From JBBSWA01 sp038046485 (GTDB lineage Archaea; Nanobdellota; Nanobdellia; Woesearchaeales; SM23-78), in contig JBBSWA010000007.1 of NCBI GenBank assembly GCA_038046485.1, positions 1-8,175 on the forward strand: DNA of 8,175 nt, given 5' to 3'. Positions 1-4,917 of the stretch are shown in pieces; position 1 is the stretch's first letter; each line of letters begins with the position of its first letter. The translations under genes and the position numbers were made by a program. The notes under the pieces were generated by a model, which made no database searches, was not told the DNA's origin, and saw only the letters and a program-made list of their open reading frames with translations.

Positions 1-70
1 AAGATTCATCGCCTACAATTTGAGACTAATTTTAAGGACGACTTTCTACAGAGCCTTTGGTCAGACAAGC

Positions 71-78
71 TTTATAAA
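71..78 (+). promoter_or_regulatory. TATA box of the aRF1 gene
   Basis: TTTATAAA is centred about 26 bases before the ATG at 101. That is the usual distance from TATA box to transcription start in archaea, so the transcript should begin at or just before the start codon. The box is a perfect palindrome, so it gives no direction by itself; direction is inferred from the downstream gene. Confidence 0.75.
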
Positions 79-100
79 CCAAAGCAAGTCACTTCTGAGC

Positions 101-1216
101 ATGGAGAAAGACGAGAAAGTAGGTGCAAAAGAGAAGCACAAACTCAAACTTTTTGTCAAACAGCTTGCCCAATATAAAGGGCGCCATACAGAACTAGTAA
201 GTGTTTATGTTCCGGCTGGCTACGATATGAATGGGATTGTGAACCACCTTCAACAAGAACAGGGAACTGCTGTCAATATCAAAAGCAAAAGCACCCGAGA
301 CAATGTTATCGGCGCTCTAGAACGCATGGTGAGGCACTTGCAACTCGTGCAACGAACACCCCCCAATGGCCTTGCCGCCTTCGCTGGCAACATCTCCGAC
401 CGAGAAGGACAACCCAACCTTCAAATCTTTTCCATTGAACCTCCTGTACCCCTGCGACTGCGATTGTACCGGTGCGACAAAGAATTTGTTCTTGACCCCC
501 TTCTGGATATGGCGGAAGAAAAATCCGTCTATGGGATGGTTGTTTTAGACCGAAGAGATGCAACCATTGCTTTATTGAAAGGAAAAACGATCATTCCTTT
601 ATTGACTACTCACAGTGAGGTTCCCGGGAAAACGCGCGCTGGAGGACAGAGCAGTGTGAGGTTCGCTCGCCTTCGTGAAGGCGCTGCAATCGAACACTTC
701 AAGAAAATAGCTGGCTATATGAAAGAACAGTTTTTGTTTTTAAAAGAACTCAAAGGCATCTTACTTGGAGGGCCTGGTGTCACGATCAATGACTTTGTTG
801 AACGCGATTACATCACCGGAGACGTTCGCAAAAAGATCATTGGTATTAAAGATCTCTCTTATACTGGCGAATTTGGCCTTCAAGAACTTCTTGAAAAAAG
901 CAGCGATGTACTTGCGAGTGAAGAAGTTGTTGAAGAAAAAAACATCATGCAGCGATTCTTTCTCATGCTTGCCAAGGAAGCGGGCAAAGTCAACTATGGA
1001 AAAGATGCCGTAATGAAAGACTTGCAGCTTGGAGCTGTAGATATCCTACTCTTATCCGAAGAATTACCTGACGAGACCCTTGAAGAGTTTGAAAAGGTTG
1101 CCGAACAACTCGGGACGAATGTGATTATTATTTCTACTGAGACGCGTGAAGGTGTCCAGCTCAGGGAAATGGGCAAAGTAGCGGCTATCCTTCGATATGA
1201 AGTAAGAAGGGAGTAA
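101..1216 (+). CDS. prf1: Peptide chain release factor aRF1, short form without mini-domain
   Basis: Class-1 release factor that reads stop codons in the ribosomal A site and triggers hydrolysis of peptidyl-tRNA. Residues are counted from the ATG at 101 (371 aa). Domain 1 carries the stop-codon decoding motifs NIKS (59-62) and YxCxxxF (Y123, C125, F129). Domain 2 carries the catalytic GGQ (181-183). Domain 3 follows and ends in a typical strand near ILRYEV. Archaeal family members are usually about 410 residues. The shortfall sits in domain 3: after VDILLLSEEL (313-322) the chain goes straight into the next helix, skipping the Cys-containing mini-domain normally found there. The frame stays open upstream to base 20 and beyond, but the TATA box at 71-78 fits a leaderless start at 101, and the protein from there begins like other aRF1s. 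Function is confident; the effect of the missing mini-domain is unknown. Confidence 0.96.
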   Translation: MEKDEKVGAKEKHKLKLFVKQLAQYKGRHTELVSVYVPAGYDMNGIVNHLQQEQGTAVNIKSKSTRDNVIGALERMVRHLQLVQRTPPNGLAAFAGNISDREGQPNLQIFSIEPPVPLRLRLYRCDKEFVLDPLLDMAEEKSVYGMVVLDRRDATIALLKGKTIIPLLTTHSEVPGKTRAGGQSSVRFARLREGAAIEHFKKIAGYMKEQFLFLKELKGILLGGPGVTINDFVERDYITGDVRKKIIGIKDLSYTGEFGLQELLEKSSDVLASEEVVEEKNIMQRFFLMLAKEAGKVNYGKDAVMKDLQLGAVDILLLSEELPDETLEEFEKVAEQLGTNVIIISTETREGVQLREMGKVAAILRYEVRRE

Positions 1217-1217
1217 G

Positions 1218-1227
1218 TTTAAATATA
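1218..1227 (+). promoter_or_regulatory. TATA box before the 1251 gene
   Basis: TTTAAATATA begins two bases after the aRF1 stop codon and is centred about 28 bases before the ATG at 1251. It supports a separate, leaderless transcript for the small gene downstream and is the main argument that this gene is real. Confidence 0.6.
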
Positions 1228-1250
1228 CCAAGCCTTTTACCCTAGCTTAT

Positions 1251-1652
1251 ATGAATGATCCGGTTATGACTTCCGCTTTGGGGTCTTTTCCTGCAAGAAT
1301 GGCGTTGTCTCTGCTTGATACGTATGGGTATGCTCGCGATGCCTGCGTTCGTGCTTATGAAAGATTTTCCTCTCCTTCTCAATCTCGCTTATATATCATG
1401 AATTCAGGTATACCCCCTTCAAACCCTGCCTCTTCGATGGGAACGAATTTTAGCTTAGAAGCAAGAGTGGGTGGGGATAGTTCGGTGAGGGTTGAACTGC
1501 CTACTTCTAGTGTACCTGCTAGTTCTGTACGTTGTGTACCTATTGGATTTGGTGGGGCGTGCAATGGATCATCTAAGAGACTACGCCGTGTTGCTACAAG
1601 CCTTGAAAATGTAGATGGAGCTGATGACCCGGCCTATTTCCAATCTGAGTAA
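1251..1652 (+). CDS. Hypothetical Ser-rich protein, 133 aa
   Basis: I do not recognise this protein. The N-terminal 45 residues could be helical (for example ARMALSLLDTYGYARDACV). The middle, about residues 42-105, is rich in Ser, Pro, Gly and Val and looks extended or disordered. Two Cys are close together near residues 98 and 107. I see no signal peptide, membrane span or catalytic motif. Evidence for a real gene is the open frame of 134 codons, the well-placed TATA-like box at 1218-1227, and tight packing: 34 bases after aRF1 and 36 before the next gene. Evidence against is the lack of any recognisable family and a low-complexity composition. An antisense open stretch (1379-1564) exists but has no promoter. 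Function unknown; it could be a lineage-specific small protein. Confidence 0.55.
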   Translation: MNDPVMTSALGSFPARMALSLLDTYGYARDACVRAYERFSSPSQSRLYIMNSGIPPSNPASSMGTNFSLEARVGGDSSVRVELPTSSVPASSVRCVPIGFGGACNGSSKRLRRVATSLENVDGADDPAYFQSE

Positions 1653-1657
1653 GAAGA

Positions 1658-1665
1658 TTCTTAAA
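1658..1665 (+). promoter_or_regulatory. Weak TATA-like box before the 1689 gene
   Basis: TTCTTAAA is centred about 27 bases before the GTG at 1689. It is a poorer match than the other boxes in the window. The run of six T at 1672-1677, between this box and the start codon, could also help end transcription from the gene upstream. Confidence 0.45.
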
Positions 1666-1688
1666 CCTCGCTTTTTTGAGTATTCTTT

Positions 1689-2345
1689 GTGAACTTAGCT
1701 GAACAAGCCTATCAAGAACTCTTCCCAGGTAAGGAAGCTGATCGGGCCTTTTCTATCTATTATACGGACCATTTCAAGGCGTACAATGCTAATGTCCGGT
1801 ACACTCGAGACAAAATGGAGTTCAGGCTTAGCCGGAAATGGAAGACCATTTCAGAGGAAATCCAGATTGGGCTGTTGCAAAGCCTCATGGCTAAGGTGTA
1901 CAAGCTCAAAAAGAAAACCCTTAATATGGAACTGTATGCCAAATACCTGCATAACCTCTCTGAATACAGCCCTGTAACAGAAAAAGACCCTGTTCTTGAA
2001 GCGAGCTTTTTACGCCTTAATGAGCGCTATTTTAACGGGCTCTTAAACCAACCCAACCTTGTTTGGGGGAAAAATTCCTTTCGAAAACTAGGACACTATG
2101 AATATGCTAGTGACACCATATGCTTATCCACGGTTCTTCAAGAAGAACCCTGCCTCATCGACTATGTCCTGTACCATGAGATGCTCCATAAAAAACACAA
2201 GTTTCACACTACTGCACAAAGAAGCATGCATCACTCAGCGGCGTTTAAAAAAGATGAAAAGAAGTATGAAAACGCTTTGGAATGGGAACGAAAGCTGAAC
2301 GAGTACCTGCGCAAGAAACGACGTAAGAAGTGGCTGTTCTGGTAA
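1689..2345 (+). CDS. SprT/YgjP-like zinc metallopeptidase
   Basis: A predicted zincin-type peptidase of 218 aa. The signature is HEMLH at residues 163-167 (two zinc-binding His and the catalytic Glu164), followed by HHSAAF at 181-186. There H182, in an H-S-x-x-F context, is the likely third zinc ligand, as in SprT, YgjP and Spartan-like proteins. The segment before it (about 102-162, starting FLRLNERYF and including LVWGKNSFRKLG) matches the usual strand-rich core ahead of HExxH in that group. The N-terminal 100 residues are charged and helical with no clear family match. The C-terminus is strongly basic (RKKRRKK, 208-214), which could contact nucleic acid. Relatives in eukaryotes and bacteria cut DNA-bound proteins, but a substrate here is inference. 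The start is GTG, supported by a TATA-like box 27 bases upstream and no better ATG nearby. Confidence 0.8.
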   Translation: MNLAEQAYQELFPGKEADRAFSIYYTDHFKAYNANVRYTRDKMEFRLSRKWKTISEEIQIGLLQSLMAKVYKLKKKTLNMELYAKYLHNLSEYSPVTEKDPVLEASFLRLNERYFNGLLNQPNLVWGKNSFRKLGHYEYASDTICLSTVLQEEPCLIDYVLYHEMLHKKHKFHTTAQRSMHHSAAFKKDEKKYENALEWERKLNEYLRKKRRKKWLFW

Positions 2346-2347
2346 CC

Positions 2348-2355
2348 TTTAAATA
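2348..2355 (+). promoter_or_regulatory. TATA box of the 2411 membrane protein gene
   Basis: TTTAAATA preceded by ACC (BRE-like) starts three bases after the upstream stop codon. Transcription would begin near 2378, giving a leader of about 33 bases that includes the Shine-Dalgarno motif. A second similar element, TTAAAATA at 2376-2383, sits 28 bases downstream; if used, its transcript would start near 2405 and lose most of the Shine-Dalgarno motif. Confidence 0.55.
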
Positions 2356-2398
2356 CTAGAACTTCGCAAAAACGCTTAAAATACTCAATCCTTAAAAA

Positions 2399-2405
2399 GG
2401 GGTGA
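2399..2405 (+). promoter_or_regulatory. Shine-Dalgarno motif GGGGTGA
   Basis: GGGGTGA lies five bases before the ATG at 2411 and contains the archaeal core GGTGA. It fixes the start codon and makes this the only gene with its own promoter in the window that appears to have a conventional leader. Confidence 0.75.
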
Positions 2406-2410
2406 ATTGA

Positions 2411-2800
2411 ATGGCTAAAAAAAATCGATCTATGCGGCCCATGGCCCGACCAACATATGGTACAACACCAAGAAAAAGTCCATTTGGAAAAATACTTTTC
2501 ATCATCGCAACCATCCTTGCCGTGTTGTTTGGCGCCCTCAACTACTTAACGCCAGCTGTTAGCGGATTCTTGTTCCTACTTGGCTTGATTGTGGGACTGC
2601 TCAACATCCAAAACACGGAAACCAAGGATTTCCTCATGACCGGAGCGATCTTGATTGTGGTCATGGCCGTTGGCCAAAAGCCCATCCAAGCTTTGCCTAC
2701 GGATGTGCCCTTTGACATTCTCTACAGCATCATGCTCATTATCGTGCCTGCTGTCGTGATCGTTGCACTCAAAGAGGTCTTCCGACTCGCAAAAGATTAA
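2411..2800 (+). CDS. Conserved-looking small membrane protein, four predicted spans
   Basis: A 129-residue integral membrane protein of unknown function. The first 27 residues are basic (KKNR, RPMARP, RKSPFGK) and should stay in the cytoplasm. Hydrophobic segments fall at about 27-46, 49-65, 73-88 and 103-122, so both ends are predicted inside. The stretch GLIVGLLNIQNTETKDFL (58-75), a glycine-rich span followed by Asn and acidic residues, resembles a motif I recall from uncharacterised proteins of small-genome archaea; this is memory, not a search result. No transporter, enzyme or signal-peptidase motif is visible. The start is fixed by a Shine-Dalgarno motif at 2399-2405. The stop codon lies inside the loop and stem of the terminator hairpin that ends the transcript. 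It stands alone as a single-gene transcription unit. Confidence 0.85.
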   Translation: MAKKNRSMRPMARPTYGTTPRKSPFGKILFIIATILAVLFGALNYLTPAVSGFLFLLGLIVGLLNIQNTETKDFLMTGAILIVVMAVGQKPIQALPTDVPFDILYSIMLIIVPAVVIVALKEVFRLAKD

Positions 2801-2814
2801 GTCGGAGTTTTTTT
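2781..2814 (+). terminator. Hairpin plus T-run terminator
   Basis: TCCGACT (2781-2787) pairs with AGTCGGA (2800-2806) around a 12-base loop, and a run of seven T follows at 2808-2814. More T-rich sequence continues to about 2833. The left arm and loop are the last codons of the membrane protein gene and the stop codon TAA occupies 2798-2800. Archaeal termination needs mainly the T-run; the bacterial-looking stem is an additional feature. Confidence 0.7.
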
Positions 2815-2868
2815 CTTATTTTTTATCTTTTTGTTGTGTGATCTGTTATGTGTGGCCCATCGAAAACC

Positions 2869-2876
2869 TATATAAA
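2869..2876 (+). promoter_or_regulatory. TATA box of the deaminase-like gene
   Basis: TATATAAA with an upstream BRE-like GAAAACC is centred about 25 bases before the ATG at 2898. It is one of the best archaeal promoter matches in the window and selects 2898 as a leaderless start. Confidence 0.8.
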
Positions 2877-2897
2877 TTAACTCGGTTTTCTGGCTTT

Positions 2898-3374
2898 ATG
2901 CCTAGAATCCTTGAAGGAAGTGAACTTGAGGAAGTTGTTCGTTTTATGAGCATGGCTGTTGAGCTATCTGCAAGTTCTCCTTGTGAACGAGACAAACGAG
3001 GGGTTGTCATCGTTAAAGATGGAAGGAAGATTGGCCAAGGTGTTAATGCTCCTCCTCCAGGATTTCGTTGTGAACCTCGGTATTGTCAGTCTACTTGTCG
3101 AACGTATGCGGTTCATGCAGAGATGGGTGCCATTGCAAATGCGATGTCTTTAGGAAATGATGTTAGAGGCGCACGCATGTATCATGCTCGAGGAGATAAA
3201 GGACAACTGGTTGATTCAAGACAACCACGATGTGCGGATTGCAGCAAACACGTCCTTGCTTTTGGCCTAGCTGAGTTTGTCTTGAAACACGCTGAAGGAT
3301 ACACTGTTTATGGAGCAGAAGAATTTAACCGCTTGAGCCTAGAGAATCAACGCAAGCGGGATTCGGGTTCATAA
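2898..3374 (+). CDS. CMP/dCMP deaminase-family zinc protein
   Basis: A 158-residue cytidine-deaminase-fold protein. HAE at residues 73-75 supplies a zinc-binding His and the proton-shuttling Glu75. PRCADC (110-115) supplies the two zinc-binding Cys, C112 and C115. Before HAE is a Cys cluster (C58, C63, C67) in the setting CRTYAVHAE, like the CxRTxHAE and second metal site of dCMP deaminases. The N-terminal part RGVVIVKDGRKIGQGVNAPPPG (34-55) matches the first strands of that family. Usual members have PCxxC; here an Arg separates Pro from the first Cys, so the substrate is uncertain (dCMP, a free nucleoside or a modified base). The frame is open back to 2763, but that would run through the terminator and two promoter elements, so the leaderless ATG at 2898 is preferred. 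It probably acts in cytosolic nucleotide salvage. Confidence 0.82.
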   Translation: MPRILEGSELEEVVRFMSMAVELSASSPCERDKRGVVIVKDGRKIGQGVNAPPPGFRCEPRYCQSTCRTYAVHAEMGAIANAMSLGNDVRGARMYHARGDKGQLVDSRQPRCADCSKHVLAFGLAEFVLKHAEGYTVYGAEEFNRLSLENQRKRDSGS

Positions 3375-3414
3375 TTGGACATTCGTCTTATTGGTAATAT
3401 TGCAAGGCGGAATT

Positions 3415-3780
3415 CTATTTCACAAATTCGACATGAGGAAGATCTTTAAATGCCATATCTCCTGTTAGAAATTTTATATTATTCTTTTTTGCTAGCCAAT
3501 ATCCTACTGAATCTACAGAAGATATGCCTTTCTGTTTATTTTTAAATTTGAATTCATTTGCTTTTAAGATTGTATCATCATCTATGGGTATGCAAAATTC
3601 TTTGAGATATTGGTATAAGGTTTTTCGATCTTTTCTATTATGTTTTATACAATAGTAATCAAATTCTATAAGATTTAGCATACTTGTTATTATTTCATTG
3701 TTAGAATATTGGATGTAATTTTTAGACCCTTTCAATAACTCTATAAGAGCATAGGTATCAAAAAAGCAAAGATTATTCAT
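3415..3780 (-). CDS. vapC: VapC-type PIN-domain toxin
   Basis: A 121-residue PIN-domain ribonuclease, the toxin of a type II pair. The four acidic residues expected in the active site are visible: D8 (FFDTYAL), E39 (NLIEF), D90 (SSVDS) and D108 (LTGDMAF). VapC toxins usually cut tRNA or rRNA with magnesium. The start at 3780 overlaps the vapB stop as ATGA, and GGTGAG at 3787-3792 lies six bases upstream, so the longer start at 3801 is less likely. The gene is strikingly A/T-rich: by hand count about 26% G+C over 3421-3780, against about 42% for vapB. It ends in TAG, the only TAG stop among the genes here. This suggests a foreign or recently exchanged toxin. All catalytic residues are intact. 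Confidence 0.9.
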   Translation of the reverse strand: MNNLCFFDTYALIELLKGSKNYIQYSNNEIITSMLNLIEFDYYCIKHNRKDRKTLYQYLKEFCIPIDDDTILKANEFKFKNKQKGISSVDSVGYWLAKKNNIKFLTGDMAFKDLPHVEFVK

Positions 3781-4025
3781 TTCTCGCTCACCATTTTCCA
3801 TAATTTTTCGTCATCTTCATGTTCTTTGCGACGTTCCTCATTTCGCCACTTTAAGAAATCGCTTGAGTCAAATCCCTTCATGATTCCAAACAGCTTGGGT
3901 CTCTTTTTTTCAATCGTTATGATGAGCTCTTCATTGGGCTTTATGTGCTGTTGCTCTACAATCTCCTTTGGGAGGGTAATACCTAAGGAGTTGCCCCACT
4001 TTCTTGCTTTGCACGAGGTCTTCAT
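3777..4025 (-). CDS. vapB: VapB-type antitoxin with AbrB-like DNA-binding domain
   Basis: An 82-residue antitoxin. Residues about 5-45 (starting CKARKWGNSLGITLP) form the swapped-hairpin SpoVT/AbrB domain that binds the operator as a dimer. The remaining half (FGIMKG onward) is charged and helical, ending in WKMVSEK, and should wrap the PIN toxin and block its active site. The gene begins at an ATG placed 26 bases after a TATA box, so it should be leaderless, and its last bases overlap vapC by four. The promoter region carries two copies of an 11-base repeat, the expected sites for autorepression by VapB or VapBC. Confidence 0.9.
   Translation of the reverse strand: MKTSCKARKWGNSLGITLPKEIVEQQHIKPNEELIITIEKKRPKLFGIMKGFDSSDFLKWRNEERRKEHEDDEKLWKMVSEK
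3787..3792 (-). promoter_or_regulatory. Shine-Dalgarno motif for vapC
   Basis: GGTGAG on the minus strand lies within the end of vapB, six bases before the ATG at 3780. It decides the vapC start and indicates translational coupling. Confidence 0.75.
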
Positions 4026-4049
4026 GTATAATTATAATGTATAATTATA
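4026..4049 (-). repeat. Tandem operator repeats before vapB
   Basis: The 11-base unit GTATAATTATA occurs at 4026-4036 and again at 4039-4049 on the plus strand, a 13-base period. The core TATAATTATA is its own reverse complement. The two copies cover everything from the edge of the vapB TATA box to its start codon, so a bound VapB dimer would block both TBP access and initiation. A role as autoregulatory operator is inferred from position and symmetry. Confidence 0.65.
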
Positions 4050-4055
4050 TTTAAA
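4048..4055 (-). promoter_or_regulatory. TATA box of vapBC
   Basis: Minus-strand TTTAAATA preceded by ACC is centred about 26 bases before the vapB ATG at 4025. The stop codon of the TrmB-like gene (4051-4053) lies inside this box, so vapBC could also be read through from that gene. Confidence 0.7.
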
Positions 4056-4821
4056 GGTTTCGCTTTTTAATATATTCTTTAATCGGCTTGCAGTCTTTCC
4101 ACATGTTTAAGAAGTGGGAGCGAAGCATGGTGGCAAAAGCCTTGCTCTCGGTCCATAATGTCATGTAATCTTCCTTGCTCTTGACTTCAGGAGAACCGAT
4201 GGTGAGCCTTGCGATGGAACCGTCGTAGATGCTAATTCTTGGAATGAGCGGGCCGAACTTCGTTTCGTTGAAGACCCTCATTTCCACTCCTGTGCCCAAC
4301 CAAGCATTGAACATCGGAACCTTCTTAACATCAAATTTACAAATCATCTTCACAGTAACTCCTTGATCCCTAAGCTCCCTCATCGTCTGCAAATACTTAT
4401 AACCCATTACTGAGAGGCGATTACACATGAGCAATTCCTTTCTTGTCTTCTTATTTTGCTGCAGCATCCGCTCCATGATGGCCTTTTGACCTTTAATCAC
4501 CCAGAACAAGTCCTTGAACTCTTTTCTCTTTGGAGATTGGATGACTCTGATCAAGTTTTCTACGGATGTTTGCATCTGATCCACGTCTTCTTTGAACGTT
4601 TCCGGTCCAGAGATCTTGTATTTTCTGGGGGAGACGGGAATGGAAATGACCTTGTTTCTTTCTTCTAAACGTTGTAAAGCTTCATAGGCTTTATTGCGTG
4701 GTAGTTTGCTGTGTATCACGATTTCACGCACGGTACTCGGACCGAGTTCAGCTAAGGCAAGGTAGGCTCTGGATTCATACTCGGTAAGGCCGAGTTTTTG
4801 CAACAACTTGAGTGGATCCAT
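4051..4821 (-). CDS. TrmB-family transcriptional regulator
   Basis: A 256-residue regulator. Residues about 8-66 form the winged helix-turn-helix typical of TrmB proteins: LGLTEYESRAYLALAELGPS leads into a recognition helix around LPRNKAYEALQRLEE. A helical linker (about 73-100) follows. Residues about 105-245 resemble the TrmB C-terminal phospholipase D-like domain (LFWVIKGQKAIMERML, later RISIYDGSIARLTI), with no HKD catalytic motif. Thermococcal TrmB proteins bind sugars and control sugar uptake; smaller relatives are mostly uncharacterised, so the ligand here is unknown. It has its own leaderless promoter and faces the HIT gene across a 96-base gap containing an imperfect dyad, a likely site for its own binding. 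It may be cotranscribed with vapBC, 25 bases downstream. Confidence 0.85.
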   Translation of the reverse strand: MDPLKLLQKLGLTEYESRAYLALAELGPSTVREIVIHSKLPRNKAYEALQRLEERNKVISIPVSPRKYKISGPETFKEDVDQMQTSVENLIRVIQSPKRKEFKDLFWVIKGQKAIMERMLQQNKKTRKELLMCNRLSVMGYKYLQTMRELRDQGVTVKMICKFDVKKVPMFNAWLGTGVEMRVFNETKFGPLIPRISIYDGSIARLTIGSPEVKSKEDYMTLWTESKAFATMLRSHFLNMWKDCKPIKEYIKKRNL

Positions 4822-4842
4822 ACTCGATGGACCTTGAAGGAG

Positions 4843-4850
4843 TATAAATA
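4843..4850 (-). promoter_or_regulatory. TATA box of the TrmB-like gene
   Basis: Minus-strand TATTTATA preceded by GTAACC is centred about 25 bases before the ATG at 4821, so the transcript should be leaderless. Confidence 0.75.
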
Positions 4851-4855
4851 GGTTA

Positions 4856-4885
4856 CTGTACCTTTTGTCCCTGACAGAGTTACAG
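4856..4885. promoter_or_regulatory. Imperfect dyad between divergent promoters, putative operator
   Basis: CTGTA (4856-4860) mirrors TACAG (4881-4885), and inside it TGTC (4866-4869) mirrors GACA (4873-4876). Both dyads centre at about 4871. The element fills the space between the two divergent TATA boxes (4843-4850 and 4887-4894) and touches both BRE positions. A regulator bound here could act on both genes; the adjacent TrmB-like protein is the obvious candidate. Confidence 0.5.
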
Positions 4886-4886
4886 A

Positions 4887-4894
4887 TCTATAAA
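4887..4894 (+). promoter_or_regulatory. TATA box of the HIT-family gene
   Basis: TCTATAAA is centred about 27 bases before the ATG at 4918, again implying a leaderless transcript, divergent from the TrmB-like gene. Confidence 0.7.
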
Positions 4895-4917
4895 ACCATT
4901 TCCTAGATCCTCTTAGC

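Noticed and set aside
20..100. N-terminal extension of aRF1 to a start at 20.
   Set aside because: It would translate through the TATA box at 71-78, and the extension does not resemble aRF1 N-termini. The ATG at 101 fits both promoter and family.
1..177. A second open frame from base 1 to a stop at 175-177, possibly the tail of an upstream gene.
   Set aside because: Only 58 codons, no recognisable motif, and it would overlap aRF1 by 77 bases and include its promoter. Chance is more likely, though a tail of an upstream gene cannot be fully excluded.
2763..2897. Longer deaminase reading frame from 2763.
   Set aside because: It would overlap the membrane protein gene and cross the terminator and TATA box; the residues are low-complexity (many Phe, Ser, Cys) and not family-like.
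3781..3801. Alternative vapC start at 3801.
   Set aside because: The Shine-Dalgarno motif at 3787-3792 lies downstream of that ATG and is correctly spaced for 3780, and PIN proteins normally begin a few residues before the first Asp.
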